DNA from: Lachnospiraceae bacterium JC7
Lineage (GTDB): Bacteria; Bacillota; Clostridia; Lachnospirales; Lachnospiraceae
Direction: 5' to 3'
Assembly (NCBI GenBank): GCA_000513555.1
Contig: ALYD01000002.1
Coordinates: 62,001 to 126,000 of the forward strand
DNA: 64,000 nucleotides
Below the pieces are notes generated by a model. The model was not told the DNA's origin and did not search any database. It saw only the letters and a list, made by a program, of their open reading frames with translations. Position numbers and translations under genes: made by a program. Each line of letters starts with the position of its first letter. The first letter of the stretch is position 1. This document shows positions 1 through 9,223 of the stretch, piece by piece.

Positions 1-3000
1 CTGTTCCAAGCTCTGAACCTGTCTCCAAAACATAGTCCTTCAGTATATCCTTGAGCTCCTTTATGTCATAACGCTCTGTGACCTCCTGAAGAGATACCAT
101 GTCCTTGTTGAGCTTAAGATAAAGAGTGTGGTCCATATCAAGAACGTATGCAACTCCGCCGGACATACCAGCCGCAAAGTTCTTTCCGGTCTGTCCGAGG
201 ATCACCGCACGGCCGCTGGTCATGTACTCAAGACCATGATCTCCGCAGCCCTCCGCAACAGCCGTAGCGCCCGAGTTTCTGACGCAGAATCTCTCTCCCG
301 CTACGCCTTCCACATAGCACTTTCCGCTGGTCGCACCATAGAGGGCCACATTACCGATGATAATGTTTTCACTCGGACGGAATGCACTGTCCTTAGGAGG
401 TGTAACGATGAGCTTTCCGCCGCTTAAGCCCTTTCCGAATCCGTCATTGGCATCACCACGGAGCCTTATGGTGAGGCCCTTAGGAATGAATGCGCCGAAG
501 GACTGTCCGCCTCCACCGTAGGCATTGACAACAAAGGTATCGTCCTCAAGCTCAGGTCCCTTTGCTCCGAGCCAGAAACGGTCTGTTATCTCGGAACCGA
601 GGATGGTTCCGAAGGTACGGTTGGTACTTGAGACCTTCACCTTCTCCTCATGATGCTCACACTTATCCATGGCATCCTTGAACTTTGGAAGAAGTGTGGC
701 CTCATCCACTGTCTTCTCCAGATGGAAGTCATAGACATGCTCAGGGTCGAAGTGACGGACATTTTCAGGAAGACCTGCAAATTCAGGATCCAGGATCTTT
801 GAAAGATCAACCTTGGAGGCTCTCTTCGTATAGGAAGCTCTTTCCTCGGAAATTCCGAGACAGTCGGTACGTCCAACCATCTCCTGTACTGTTCTGAATC
901 CCAGCTCTGCCATGATCTCACGCATCTCCTGAGCTATGAACTTCATGAAATTCATAACATACTCAGGCTTGCCCTTGAACTTGGCACGAAGCTTCTCGTT
1001 CTGGGTAGCAACACCGAAAGGACAGGTATCCTTGTTGCAGACACGCATCATCATGCAGCCGAGGCTCACAAGGGCTGTTGTTGCGAAGCCGTACTCCTCT
1101 GCACCGAGAAGTGCCGCGATAACAACATCACGTCCTGTCATGAGCTTACCGTCCGTCTCCAGCATTACCCTGTTACGAAGACCGTTTCGGATAAGGGTCT
1201 GATGAGCCTCTGTGATACCAAGCTCCCATGGAAGTCCCGCGTGGTGGATGGAGGTCATAGGTGCGGCACCGGTTCCTCCGTCATAGCCGCAGATATGGAT
1301 TACCTGAGCTCCTGCCTTTGCAACACCGCAGGCAATGGTTCCTACTCCGTTCTCGGAAGCAAGCTTGACCGAGATTCTGGCACGGCGGTTAGCATTCTTT
1401 AAATCATAGATAAGCTGGGCCAGATCCTCGATGCTGTAGATATCATGATGAGGCGGCGGTGAAATAAGTGACACGCCGGGAGTTGAAAATCTGGTCTTTG
1501 CGATCCATGGATATACCTTCTTTCCCGGAAGGTGTCCGCCCTCGCCGGGCTTTGCGCCCTGAGCCATCTTTATCTGAATCTCACTTGCGGAATTGAGGTA
1601 CGGGCTTGTTACGCCGAAACGTCCCGAAGCCACCTGCTTGATGGCAGAGTTACGCTCTGTTCCGAAACGTGAAGGATCCTCTCCGCCCTCACCTGAATTG
1701 GACTTTCCGCCGAGACGGTTCATGGCGATGGCCATGGCCTCATGAGCCTCAAGAGAGATGGAACCGTAGGACATGGCTCCTGTCTTGAAGCGCTTCACGA
1801 TGGACTCAACAGGCTCGACTTCATTTAACGGAACAGGCTCCTGCTTCGGCACGAACTTCATGATTCCTCGAAGTGTATGAGGAACCGGGGACTGGTCCAC
1901 CATGGCGGTGTACTCCTTGAACTTCTTGTAGTCCCCCTTCTGAACAGCCTTCTGCATGGTCATGATGGTCTTCGGATTGTACAGATGGTCTGCCTTGTCC
2001 TTGCCGCGGAAGAAATTCTTGCTGTTAAAGCATGCTGCGTCCGGTGCGTCAACATTTTCACCCATAGGATCGAATGCAAGCTCATGTCTCCAGGTCACGC
2101 TCTCAGCCACATCCTCGATGCCGATTCCTCCGACTCTTGAAACGATGCCCGTAAAATACTTGTCGACGAACTCCCGGCTAAGACCGATGGCCTCAAATAT
2201 CTTTGCAGACTGGTAGGACTGGATGGTTGATATTCCCATCTTTGCCGAGATCTTTACTATTCCGCCCATTACAGCCTTGTTGTAGTCCTCTATGGCTGTA
2301 TGCGTATCCTTATCAAGTATGCCCGCCTCGATGATCTCCGCTATGCACTCATGGGCAAGGTAAGGGTTGATGGCTCTGGCACCGAAGCCGAGGATGGTTG
2401 CGAACTGATGCACATCACGAGGCTCCGCAGACTCAAGAATAAGGGAAACTGCTGTACGCTTCTTCGTGAGGACCAGATGCTGCTCAACTGAGCTCACCGC
2501 AAGAAGTGACGGAATAGCCACATGGTTCTCGTCAACTCCCCTGTCGCTCAGGATGATAATGTTGTAGCCCCTCTGGTATGCACGGTCCACAGAGATATTG
2601 AGCTGCTGGAGAGCCTTCTCAAGTGAAGTGTTCTGGTAGTAAAGAAGTGAGATCACCGCTGTCTTGAAGCCCGGCTCGTTAAGCTCCTTTATCTTCAGAA
2701 GCTCAACTCCCGTAAGAATAGGATTTGAGATCTCCAGAACCCTGCAGTTGTCAGCATTGTCCTGAAGGAGATTTCCATCGGAACCAAGGTAAACTGTGGT
2801 GTCCGTAACCACCTTCTCACGAAGTGAGTCTATAGGCGGGTTCGTAACCTGCGCAAAAAGCTGCTTAAAATAGTAGAAAAGAGGCTGATACTTCTTGTCG
2901 AAAACCGCAAGTGGTGTATCGTGACCCATGCAGGAGGTAGCCTCCACACCATTCTGAGCCATGGGCAGGATGATGTCCTTAACGTCGTCGTAGGTGTAGC

Positions 3001-4489
3001 CGAAGACCTTGTAGAGCTTCTCTCTCATTTCCGCAGAGTGAGTCTCCACCTTATGATTCGGGATCCTGATGTTCTCGAGGTGCAGGAGATTTCTGTCAAG
3101 CCACTCTCCGTAAGGAGCCTTTTCAGCATAATGCTTCTTTATCTCCTCATCCGAAATGATCCTCTGCTCCTTTGTATCCACGAGAAGCATGCGGCCCGGC
3201 TGCAGTCTTGACTTCTCAACTATATGTTTCGGGTCAATGTCAAGTACACCGACTTCTGATGCAAGGATCAGCCTGTTGTCATCGGTAATGTAATATCTTG
3301 ACGGGCGGAGTCCGTTTCTGTCGAGGGTCGCTCCCACCACATCACCGTCTGAGAAAATGATGGCTGCAGGACCATCCCATGGCTCCATCATAGTTGCATA
3401 ATAATGGTAGAAATCCTTCTTCTTTTCATCCATGAAGCGGTTGTGCTTCCATGGCTCCGGAATGGTAACCGACATGGCAAGGGGCAGTTCCATACCGTTC
3501 ATGTATAGAAACTCAAGAGTGTTGTCCAGCATGGATGAATCCGAGCCGTTTCTCTCGACAACAGGGAATATCTTCTCCACTTCCTTCTCAAGGAACGGAC
3601 TCTGCATGGTCTCTTCACGGGCCAGCATTCTGTCAATGTTTCCGCGGATGGTATTGATCTCTCCGTTGTGGGCCAGCATGCGGTAAGGATGGGCTCTGTC
3701 CCAGCTTGGAGTTGTGTTTGTGGAGAATCTTGAATGGACAATGGCTATGGCTGTCTTGTTGTCGGAATCACGCAGATCATCGTAGAAGGCACGAAGCTGT
3801 CCCACCAGGAACATTCCCTTGTAAACAATGGTCCTGGAGCTAAGTGAACAGATATAGGTGTCCTCTGAGGACTGCTCGAACTCTCGTCTCAGAACATAGA
3901 GGCGTCTGTCGAAATCTATTCCCTTGTCATAAGCCTCCGGGCGGTCAATAAAGCACTGCTCGATGCTCGGCATACAGTCAAGTGCCACCTTACCGAGGAT
4001 CTCAGGATGTGAAGGCACATGTCTCCAGCCGAGTACCTTCAGTCCGTTCTTCTTCGCGATGACCTCGAACATGCGCTTCGCAAATGCACGTTTCTTCTCG
4101 TTTTCAGGGAAGAAGAACATACCTACACCGTAGTCGCCCTCTTCTCTTACTGTGATTCCGGCCTTCTTTGCGGCCTTTTTGAAAAAGTCATGGCAGACCT
4201 GAATAAGTATTCCTACACCGTCACCGACCTTTCCGGAAGCGTCCTTTCCTGCTCTGTGCTCCAGCTTCTCAACGATGCTTAAGGCATCATCAAGGACCTT
4301 TGTGTCCTGATGTCCGTCAATGTTTACAACTGTACCTATACCGCAGGCATCGTGCTCCAGATCCTCCGGATGACTATCCTTCACAGGATTCCATAATTTG
4401 TTGTGGCCGCGATAGGCTCTGGGAACCACATAGCAGTTTCGGTCCCCGACATCAGCAGCCTTCTGATTTAATTTTCCATAATTGTCCAT
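1..4489 (-). CDS. gltB: Glutamate synthase large subunit, 3' end cut by window
   Basis: Makes glutamate from glutamine and 2-oxoglutarate in the cytoplasm; pairs with GltD, presumably just outside the window. About 1496 codons are visible, so only the last few residues are missing. Order: N-terminal glutamine amidotransferase with the Ntn nucleophile at Cys49 (motif HDACGIG, implying a 48-residue propeptide), central domain, FMN/synthase domain with a GYDGGTGA motif, [3Fe-4S] ligands Cys1145, Cys1151 and Cys1156, and a C-terminal glycine-rich beta-helix. The start at 4489 follows a GAGGGAG ribosome-binding site. It lies downstream of type III glutamine synthetase on the same strand, forming a GS-GOGAT pair. 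The reading frame is open across the whole visible length. Confidence 0.97.
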   Translation of the reverse strand, partial: MDNYGKLNQKAADVGDRNCYVVPRAYRGHNKLWNPVKDSHPEDLEHDACGIGTVVNIDGHQDTKVLDDALSIVEKLEHRAGKDASGKVGDGVGILIQVCHDFFKKAAKKAGITVREEGDYGVGMFFFPENEKKRAFAKRMFEVIAKKNGLKVLGWRHVPSHPEILGKVALDCMPSIEQCFIDRPEAYDKGIDFDRRLYVLRREFEQSSEDTYICSLSSRTIVYKGMFLVGQLRAFYDDLRDSDNKTAIAIVHSRFSTNTTPSWDRAHPYRMLAHNGEINTIRGNIDRMLAREETMQSPFLEKEVEKIFPVVERNGSDSSMLDNTLEFLYMNGMELPLAMSVTIPEPWKHNRFMDEKKKDFYHYYATMMEPWDGPAAIIFSDGDVVGATLDRNGLRPSRYYITDDNRLILASEVGVLDIDPKHIVEKSRLQPGRMLLVDTKEQRIISDEEIKKHYAEKAPYGEWLDRNLLHLENIRIPNHKVETHSAEMREKLYKVFGYTYDDVKDIILPMAQNGVEATSCMGHDTPLAVFDKKYQPLFYYFKQLFAQVTNPPIDSLREKVVTDTTVYLGSDGNLLQDNADNCRVLEISNPILTGVELLKIKELNEPGFKTAVISLLYYQNTSLEKALQQLNISVDRAYQRGYNIIILSDRGVDENHVAIPSLLAVSSVEQHLVLTKKRTAVSLILESAEPRDVHQFATILGFGARAINPYLAHECIAEIIEAGILDKDTHTAIEDYNKAVMGGIVKISAKMGISTIQSYQSAKIFEAIGLSREFVDKYFTGIVSRVGGIGIEDVAESVTWRHELAFDPMGENVDAPDAACFNSKNFFRGKDKADHLYNPKTIMTMQKAVQKGDYKKFKEYTAMVDQSPVPHTLRGIMKFVPKQEPVPLNEVEPVESIVKRFKTGAMSYGSISLEAHEAMAIAMNRLGGKSNSGEGGEDPSRFGTERNSAIKQVASGRFGVTSPYLNSASEIQIKMAQGAKPGEGGHLPGKKVYPWIAKTRFSTPGVSLISPPPHHDIYSIEDLAQLIYDLKNANRRARISVKLASENGVGTIACGVAKAGAQVIHICGYDGGTGAAPMTSIHHAGLPWELGITEAHQTLIRNGLRNRVMLETDGKLMTGRDVVIAALLGAEEYGFATTALVSLGCMMMRVCNKDTCPFGVATQNEKLRAKFKGKPEYVMNFMKFIAQEMREIMAELGFRTVQEMVGRTDCLGISEERASYTKRASKVDLSKILDPEFAGLPENVRHFDPEHVYDFHLEKTVDEATLLPKFKDAMDKCEHHEEKVKVSSTNRTFGTILGSEITDRFWLGAKGPELEDDTFVVNAYGGGGQSFGAFIPKGLTIRLRGDANDGFGKGLSGGKLIVTPPKDSAFRPSENIIIGNVALYGATSGKCYVEGVAGERFCVRNSGATAVAEGCGDHGLEYMTSGRAVILGQTGKNFAAGMSGGVAYVLDMDHTLYLKLNKDMVSLQEVTERYDIKELKDILKDYVLETGSELGT

Positions 4490-4577
4490 TTGTATACTCC
4501 CTCTATAACCTGAACTCGTTATATCCATCTTTTAGATTTGTCATATCTAAAGGTAATAAAAGTTCCATTTTGCAAAG

Positions 4578-4607
4578 CATGCAGGAATGAATAATCACTC
4601 CTGCATG
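4578..4607 (-). promoter_or_regulatory. Hairpin in gltB leader
   Basis: A perfect 9-bp inverted repeat (CATGCAGGA with TCCTGCATG) encloses a 12-nt AT-rich loop, about 90 nt upstream of the gltB start. No T-run follows, so it is not an obvious terminator. It may belong to the group of leader hairpins on nitrogen genes in this window, but its shape is simpler than the others. Confidence 0.45.
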
Positions 4608-4663
4608 GTGGGTTTCCATTATTGATAAATCATCAATGATGTGCATTTTTCATTTTTAACCCC

Positions 4664-4741
4664 ATGGGTCATGCACGAATCGAGCTTGCTCGGATTCGTA
4701 TATGACCCACCAATTAAGTTTGAAAGTTTACTTTCAAACTT
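4664..4741. repeat. Multi-hairpin intergenic repeat, family B copy 1
   Basis: Between the gltB leader and the end of glnN. It has two parts: a long hairpin (outer arms GGGTCAT 4666-4672 and ATGACCC 4702-4708, inner arms ACGAATC and GATTCGT), and a palindrome with 12-bp arms at 4716-4741 (AAGTTTGAAAGT, TT, ACTTTCAAACTT). The same two parts recur in the opposite orientation at 49808-49880 with paired substitutions in the outer stem. Together with the gltB leader this fills the roughly 300 bp between the two genes. Smaller hairpins follow up to the glnN stop. Confidence 0.6.
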
Positions 4742-4797
4742 TCTGCCCTTCAGCACTGTGCTTTCAGGCACATTCGCGAAGGACGAAAACCTGTCCT

Positions 4798-6906
4798 TTA
4801 TCTCAGTGAGAAAAGAAGCTTTGAATATGTAGGATATGGCAGATCGCTCTCAGGGATCATTGCCTCCGCTGCATCCACATGTACTCTCAGAGCATCCATG
4901 TCTGAAAGGACGCGGTCATGGTATGCCTTTGCCTGCTCAAGGCTGTCCTCAAGCTTCTCTGTATCTGAAAGGTCAGCCTCAAGCTTTTCAACTCCCTTTC
5001 TGATCTCCTCGGCCTCTGCATCAAGCTTTGTGAGGATGCCTGTTTCAAGAGCACATGCTGCACCCGGAATCAGCTGCTTCTTTGAAAGTGCTGTAGCTGT
5101 AACTGCTGTCTGATACTTGAAAAGACCCTCTGTGAAGTCCTTCTTTACCATCTCAAGCATGGTGAGTGCCTCGATGCGGATGGTCTTTGAGTAGTTCTCA
5201 AGGAAGATCTCATAACGTGAGTCGATCTCAGTCTCAGTGAATACCTTGTGTCTGATGAAGAGCTCCTTGTTCTTCTCTGCCACAAGTCGAGGCATCGCCT
5301 CAGGAAGTGAACGAAGGTTATAGAGACCTCTCTTCTCGGCTTCCTCTACCCACTCGTCTGTGTAGCCGTTTCCGTTGAAAACGATCCTTCTGTGCTGGTC
5401 AAGAAGCTCCTTGATATATTTCTTTGTATCTTCCTCAAATGTCTCAGGTGCGAAGGTCTCAAGCTTTGCTGTGATCTGATCCAGAGCCTCTGAAACTGCA
5501 GTGTTAAGTACGATGTTAGGATCTGCAACGGAAAGTGATGAACCCGGCATACGGAACTCGAACTTGTTTCCTGTAAATGCAAAAGGTGATGTTCTGTTAC
5601 GGTCTGTGTTGTCCTTACGGAAATGAGGAAGTACGTGTGCACCTGTCTCCATCTGGAGTGCTGCATCAGACTTGAAATCCACCTCACCGTTCTCGATGGA
5701 CTCAAGAACTCTCTCAAGCGCGTCACCTACATACACAGATACGATTGCAGGAGGTGCCTCATTTGCACCAAGTCTGTGATCGTTTCCTGCTGTTGCAACG
5801 GAAACTCTCATGAGATCCGCATACTCATCGATACCCTTGATGATGGCCATGAGGAAAAGAAGGAACTGTGTGTTCTTCTCAGGAGTCTTTCCGGGATCCA
5901 GAAGGTTCTCCCCCTCGGATGTCACCATGGACCAGTTGTTGTGCTTACCTGAACCGTTGATGCCCTCAAATGGCTTTTCATGTAAGAGACATGCGAAGTT
6001 ATGCTTGTCAGCTACCTTCTTCATGATCTCCATGGTGAGCTGGTTGTGATCAACAGCGATATTGGCAGTCTCAAATACAGGAGCAAGCTCATGCTGTGAA
6101 GGAGCTACCTCATTGTGCTTTGTCTTTGCAGGGATTCCAAGCTTCCAGAGCTCTTCATCAAGATCATGCATGAATGCTGATACCTTTGGCTTGAGAACAC
6201 CGAAGTAGTGATCCTCCATCTCCTGTCCCTTAGGAGCGCTTGCACCGAGAAGTGTACGTCCTGTAAGAAGAAGGTCCAGTCTGTCCTTGTAAAGATCCTT
6301 ATCGATGAGGAAGTACTCCTGCTCTGAACCTACGGTTGTATCAACTCGTGTGACACCTGTCTTTCCCAGTACATGAAGGAGCTTTGTTGCTGACTCACTG
6401 AGTGTCTCCATGGAACGAAGGAGCGGAGTCTTCTTATCCAGAGCCTCACCTGTGTATGAACAGAAGGCTGTAGGAATGTAGAGTGTTCCATCCTTGATAA
6501 ATGCAGGTGATGACGGATCCCATGCGGTATAGCCTCTTGCCTCGAATGTTGCACGGAGACCGCCTGACGGGAATGATGAAGCATCAGGCTCACCCTTTAC
6601 CAGCTCCTTGCCGGAGAACTCCATGAGTACGCCGCCATCTGCTGTCGGAGTTATAAAACTGTCGTGCTTCTCAGCTGTAAGACCTGTCATAGGCTGGAAC
6701 CAGTGAGTATAATGTGTTGCCCCCTTCTCCAGTGCCCACTCCTTCATGGTTGCGGCTACTGTATTTGCAACGTCTATCTCAAGATGTGATCCGTTCTGGA
6801 TGGTCTTGTGAACAGCCTTATAGATGTCCTTCGGAAGTCTTTCTCTCATGATCTTGTCACTGAAAACAAGACTTCCATAAATTTCAGAAATAGTAGATGT
6901 ACTCAT
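4798..6906 (-). CDS. glnN: Glutamine synthetase type III
   Basis: ATP-dependent synthesis of glutamine from glutamate and ammonium. At 702 residues it has the usual length of the large type III (GlnN) enzymes rather than the ~440-residue type I. Visible family segments include the N-terminal GSIII-specific region, the metal/glutamate-binding TVGSEQEYFLID block near residue 195, KHNEVAPSQHELAP near 265, the NNWSMVTSEG block near 330, and the ATP-site GNDHRLGANEAPPAI near 385. The start at 6906 follows AAGGAGG. It is separated from the upstream ANTAR gene by about 200 bp that contain a large leader hairpin. A second glutamine synthetase (type I) is encoded nearby, so the two may serve different ammonium levels. 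Confidence 0.96.
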   Translation of the reverse strand: MSTSTISEIYGSLVFSDKIMRERLPKDIYKAVHKTIQNGSHLEIDVANTVAATMKEWALEKGATHYTHWFQPMTGLTAEKHDSFITPTADGGVLMEFSGKELVKGEPDASSFPSGGLRATFEARGYTAWDPSSPAFIKDGTLYIPTAFCSYTGEALDKKTPLLRSMETLSESATKLLHVLGKTGVTRVDTTVGSEQEYFLIDKDLYKDRLDLLLTGRTLLGASAPKGQEMEDHYFGVLKPKVSAFMHDLDEELWKLGIPAKTKHNEVAPSQHELAPVFETANIAVDHNQLTMEIMKKVADKHNFACLLHEKPFEGINGSGKHNNWSMVTSEGENLLDPGKTPEKNTQFLLFLMAIIKGIDEYADLMRVSVATAGNDHRLGANEAPPAIVSVYVGDALERVLESIENGEVDFKSDAALQMETGAHVLPHFRKDNTDRNRTSPFAFTGNKFEFRMPGSSLSVADPNIVLNTAVSEALDQITAKLETFAPETFEEDTKKYIKELLDQHRRIVFNGNGYTDEWVEEAEKRGLYNLRSLPEAMPRLVAEKNKELFIRHKVFTETEIDSRYEIFLENYSKTIRIEALTMLEMVKKDFTEGLFKYQTAVTATALSKKQLIPGAACALETGILTKLDAEAEEIRKGVEKLEADLSDTEKLEDSLEQAKAYHDRVLSDMDALRVHVDAAEAMIPESDLPYPTYSKLLFSLR

Positions 6907-6992
6907 AACTTTCCTCCTTCATACTTCTTGCTTTTATATCTTGATAAAAGTGCAGATTGCCAAGTGTCCAGCACTCCTTCAACTGCATATGT

Positions 6993-7051
6993 AAACAGGG
7001 GACAGTGGCGCAGAATCCAAAATAGATCCGGAACGCCATTGTCCCCTGTTT
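6993..7051 (-). promoter_or_regulatory. Leader hairpin of glnN
   Basis: An imperfect 59-nt hairpin in the glnN leader. The outer arms AAACAGGGGACA and TGTCCCCTGTTT pair perfectly, an A/C mismatch follows, then TGGCG with CGCCA, with about 23 nt inside. It resembles the promoter-proximal hairpins of dapL, asnB, glnA and glnS. Read in the gene direction only a short T stretch follows, so it could be a weak terminator or an antiterminator target. The ANTAR regulator encoded immediately upstream is the natural candidate partner; that link is inference. Confidence 0.55.
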
Positions 7052-7111
7052 TTACTGTATTAATGATAAATTTTTATGGATAGGATCTTTGTGATCGTAT
7101 CTCTTTGAATA

Positions 7112-7720
7112 TTATTTATTCGTGACGATTCGTCCGCTCTCGCGGATCACCTTCACTGCCACTTCCCTTCTGGTGACGGAGGTATTCATGGCCTGCCGCT
7201 CCAGATATTTGTGGGCTTCCGCCTCAGTCATACCCTCTTTTTCGATGAGCAGGCACTTTGCTCTGCTTACATAACGCTCATCCTCCAGCTTCCTCTGAAG
7301 CTTCTGATTCTCATTCATGAGATTCTGCATCTTCCGGCCCATGGCCAGAAGCAGGCGGATAGTCGCCGAAAAAGATGTGGGGCTCATGGGCATCGCCAGG
7401 ATCATGATGCCTGAATCTCCGGCACGATACAGTGCCTGCTGATACACATCCTTGCTGACCAGAAGCAGAATGCTCATGGCCGGGTACTTGGAAGCGAGAT
7501 CCATAGCAGATTGAAGTCCGAACTCATCCGGAAGAGGTGTATGGATGATAAGCAGTTCGAATTTTTCCTCTGCAAGTTTCTGCTTGACTTTAGTCATGGA
7601 AGGCTGAAATGACATTTTGCCAAATCCGGAGGGCAGTATCCCCTTGATCTGGCCAGCTATCTTTTCGGCAGCAGCCGCGATCATCACGCTGCTCCCTTGC
7701 TCCGCTCTCTCCATGTTCAT
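7112..7720 (-). CDS. ANTAR-domain antitermination regulator
   Basis: A 202-residue AmiR/NasR-type protein. The N-terminal ~125 residues form a receiver-like alpha/beta domain (for example the LLIIHTPLPDEFG strand-loop near residue 56), and a coiled-coil linker runs near 130-145. The C-terminal three-helix ANTAR domain (about 145-200) carries the typical AKCLLIEKEGMTEAEAH and ROBUST helix pattern ending in the REVAVKVI segment. ANTAR domains bind RNA hairpins and prevent transcription termination. The gene sits between the two glutamine synthetase genes, so glutamine/nitrogen genes are the likely targets. The start follows AGGGAGATGAAC. Whether the receiver is phosphorylated cannot be judged here. 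Confidence 0.88.
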   Translation of the reverse strand: MNMERAEQGSSVMIAAAAEKIAGQIKGILPSGFGKMSFQPSMTKVKQKLAEEKFELLIIHTPLPDEFGLQSAMDLASKYPAMSILLLVSKDVYQQALYRAGDSGIMILAMPMSPTSFSATIRLLLAMGRKMQNLMNENQKLQRKLEDERYVSRAKCLLIEKEGMTEAEAHKYLERQAMNTSVTRREVAVKVIRESGRIVTNK

Positions 7721-7832
7721 CTCCCTAAAACGGTACTTTTGCAGTACCAGATATCCTCAAAAAACCAGTTCATACGCCCGGCATGCGCCGGACTTCTCAT
7801 TCTCCGAAATAACTTTCGGAAATTTTTTCATC
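7721..7832 (-). other. Three-hairpin spacer between glnA and the ANTAR gene
   Basis: In the gene direction this spacer folds into three short hairpins: TCCGAAA/TTTCGGA, a TCCGGC/GCCGGG hairpin with a GCAT loop, and GGTACT/AGTACC. T-runs follow the second and third (GGTTTTTTG and CCGTTTTAG). It could attenuate transcription from glnA into the ANTAR gene, or be an ANTAR target in its own right. The canonical six-base ANTAR loops are not obvious. Confidence 0.4.
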
Positions 7833-9047
7833 CTACAGCTCTTCTCCTGAGTAAGCTGCAAGATAACCCTCCGGAAGAAGCATCTTCACAAAGTCTGAAC
7901 CCTTTGCGTAAGCGATGGCCTCATCGAGTGACTGTGGAAGTCTCTTTAGTCCGTCGGTAATCGTAGTATCCGCCTTGAAAAGATTCACATCCAGCGGCTC
8001 CATAGGCTGAAGCTGTCTGTCTATGCCGTCGATTCCGGCATAGATAAGAAGTGTGAATGCCAGATACGGATTGGCTGTCGGATCCGGTGAACGAAGCTCG
8101 ATCCTTCTGAGATCCGATCTTGTTGCCGGAATACGTATAAGCTGTGAACGGTTCTGTTCAGACCAGCTTACGAACTTTGGCGCCTTCATGTCGCCAAGTC
8201 TCTCATAACTTTCTCTGGTAGGATTCAGGAACAGTGATATCTCTCTGATATGCTCGAGGATACCTGCCATGAACTGATCCGTATAATCCTTTCCATCCGA
8301 AGCCTCTACAGAAATATTTATATGCATTCCGTTTCCCGGCTGATTCGGAATCGGCTTAGGACTGAAATCAGCCCACACACCGTCTGAATTTGCTATGGAT
8401 TTAACCACCCACTTGAAGGTGGAAGCATTGTCCGCAGCAACCAGCGGGTCTGCATAACGGAAATCGACCTCGTTCTGTCCCGGTCCCATCTCATGATGGC
8501 TGGACTCAGGTCTGATGCCCATATCCACAAGGGCAAGGCTAATGTCTCTTCTTATATTCTCACCGTGATCCTCTGGAGCGATATCCATGTAACCGGCCGT
8601 ATCCTGAGGGATCATGGTACGGTTTCCGTTTTCATCAAGCTTGAAGATGTAAAACTCAACCTCTGTTCCGAAATTCACCTTGATACCCCTATCGGATGCG
8701 AACTCTACCGCCTTCTTCAGAAGCCAGCGACTGTCTCGCTGAAACAGACTTCCGTCGGGATACTCAATATCGCAGAACATCTTGGCAACTCTGCCGTCAA
8801 GAGGCCTCCATGGAACTATGGACATGGTGGTGGGATCCGGTCTCAGGAAAAGATCTGAGTGAACCTCCGCACCAAAGCCTGCCACTGAACTTGCATCGAT
8901 GCTTACACCTTCTGTAAATGCACGCTTAAGTTCGTCCGGCATGATTGCTATATTCTTCTGTACGCCAAATACATCAAAGAATGCGAGTCTTATAAATTTG
9001 ACGTTTTCCTCTTCAACAAACTCGAGGACGTCTTCGTACGAATTCAT
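7833..9047 (-). CDS. glnA: Glutamine synthetase type I, short form
   Basis: Glutamine synthesis from glutamate, ammonium and ATP. An upstream ATG exists at 9101, but the ATG at 9047 is preferred because AGAGGTGG lies just before it and the protein then begins like other GlnA (YEDVLEFVEEENVKFIRL). This gives 404 residues. Conserved GlnA blocks: GTEVEFYIF near 130, MGPGQNEVDF near 190, NGMHINIS near 250, and RIPATRSDLRRIELR near 320. The protein ends at LPEGYLAAYSGEEL, roughly 30-40 residues before the usual C-terminus of bacterial GSI, which lies around the central pore. The truncation could alter oligomer contacts or regulation. It is upstream of the ANTAR gene in the same direction. Confidence 0.92.
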   Translation of the reverse strand: MNSYEDVLEFVEEENVKFIRLAFFDVFGVQKNIAIMPDELKRAFTEGVSIDASSVAGFGAEVHSDLFLRPDPTTMSIVPWRPLDGRVAKMFCDIEYPDGSLFQRDSRWLLKKAVEFASDRGIKVNFGTEVEFYIFKLDENGNRTMIPQDTAGYMDIAPEDHGENIRRDISLALVDMGIRPESSHHEMGPGQNEVDFRYADPLVAADNASTFKWVVKSIANSDGVWADFSPKPIPNQPGNGMHINISVEASDGKDYTDQFMAGILEHIREISLFLNPTRESYERLGDMKAPKFVSWSEQNRSQLIRIPATRSDLRRIELRSPDPTANPYLAFTLLIYAGIDGIDRQLQPMEPLDVNLFKADTTITDGLKRLPQSLDEAIAYAKGSDFVKMLLPEGYLAAYSGEEL

Positions 9048-9149
9048 TTCTTCCACCTCTAATTTTTCATAGGTCGTAAATATTGTATTACTTAAATTCA
9101 TCTTAGTAAACTCGCTTTATTAATTGTAATGTGTTATGGGAAATTTTTA

Positions 9150-9223
9150 AGTGCTGAAGGTGCGAAGATCTTCGGTATCGACTTCCGGCACTCATGTAAT
9201 CAATATACATTGTTATGTCTCAA
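9150..9223 (-). promoter_or_regulatory. glnA: glnA promoter and leader hairpin
   Basis: Promoter candidate: TTGAGA at 9218-9223, 17-bp spacer, ATTACA at 9195-9200; it overlaps the dapL stop codon. The hairpin at 9150-9192 begins at about the predicted start of transcription: arms AGTGCCGGAAGT and ACCTTCAGCACT, an internal loop, then an apical CGAAG/CTTCG stem. The layout (promoter, then an immediate two-tier hairpin) matches dapL, asnB and glnS. No strong T-run follows. Confidence 0.5.
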
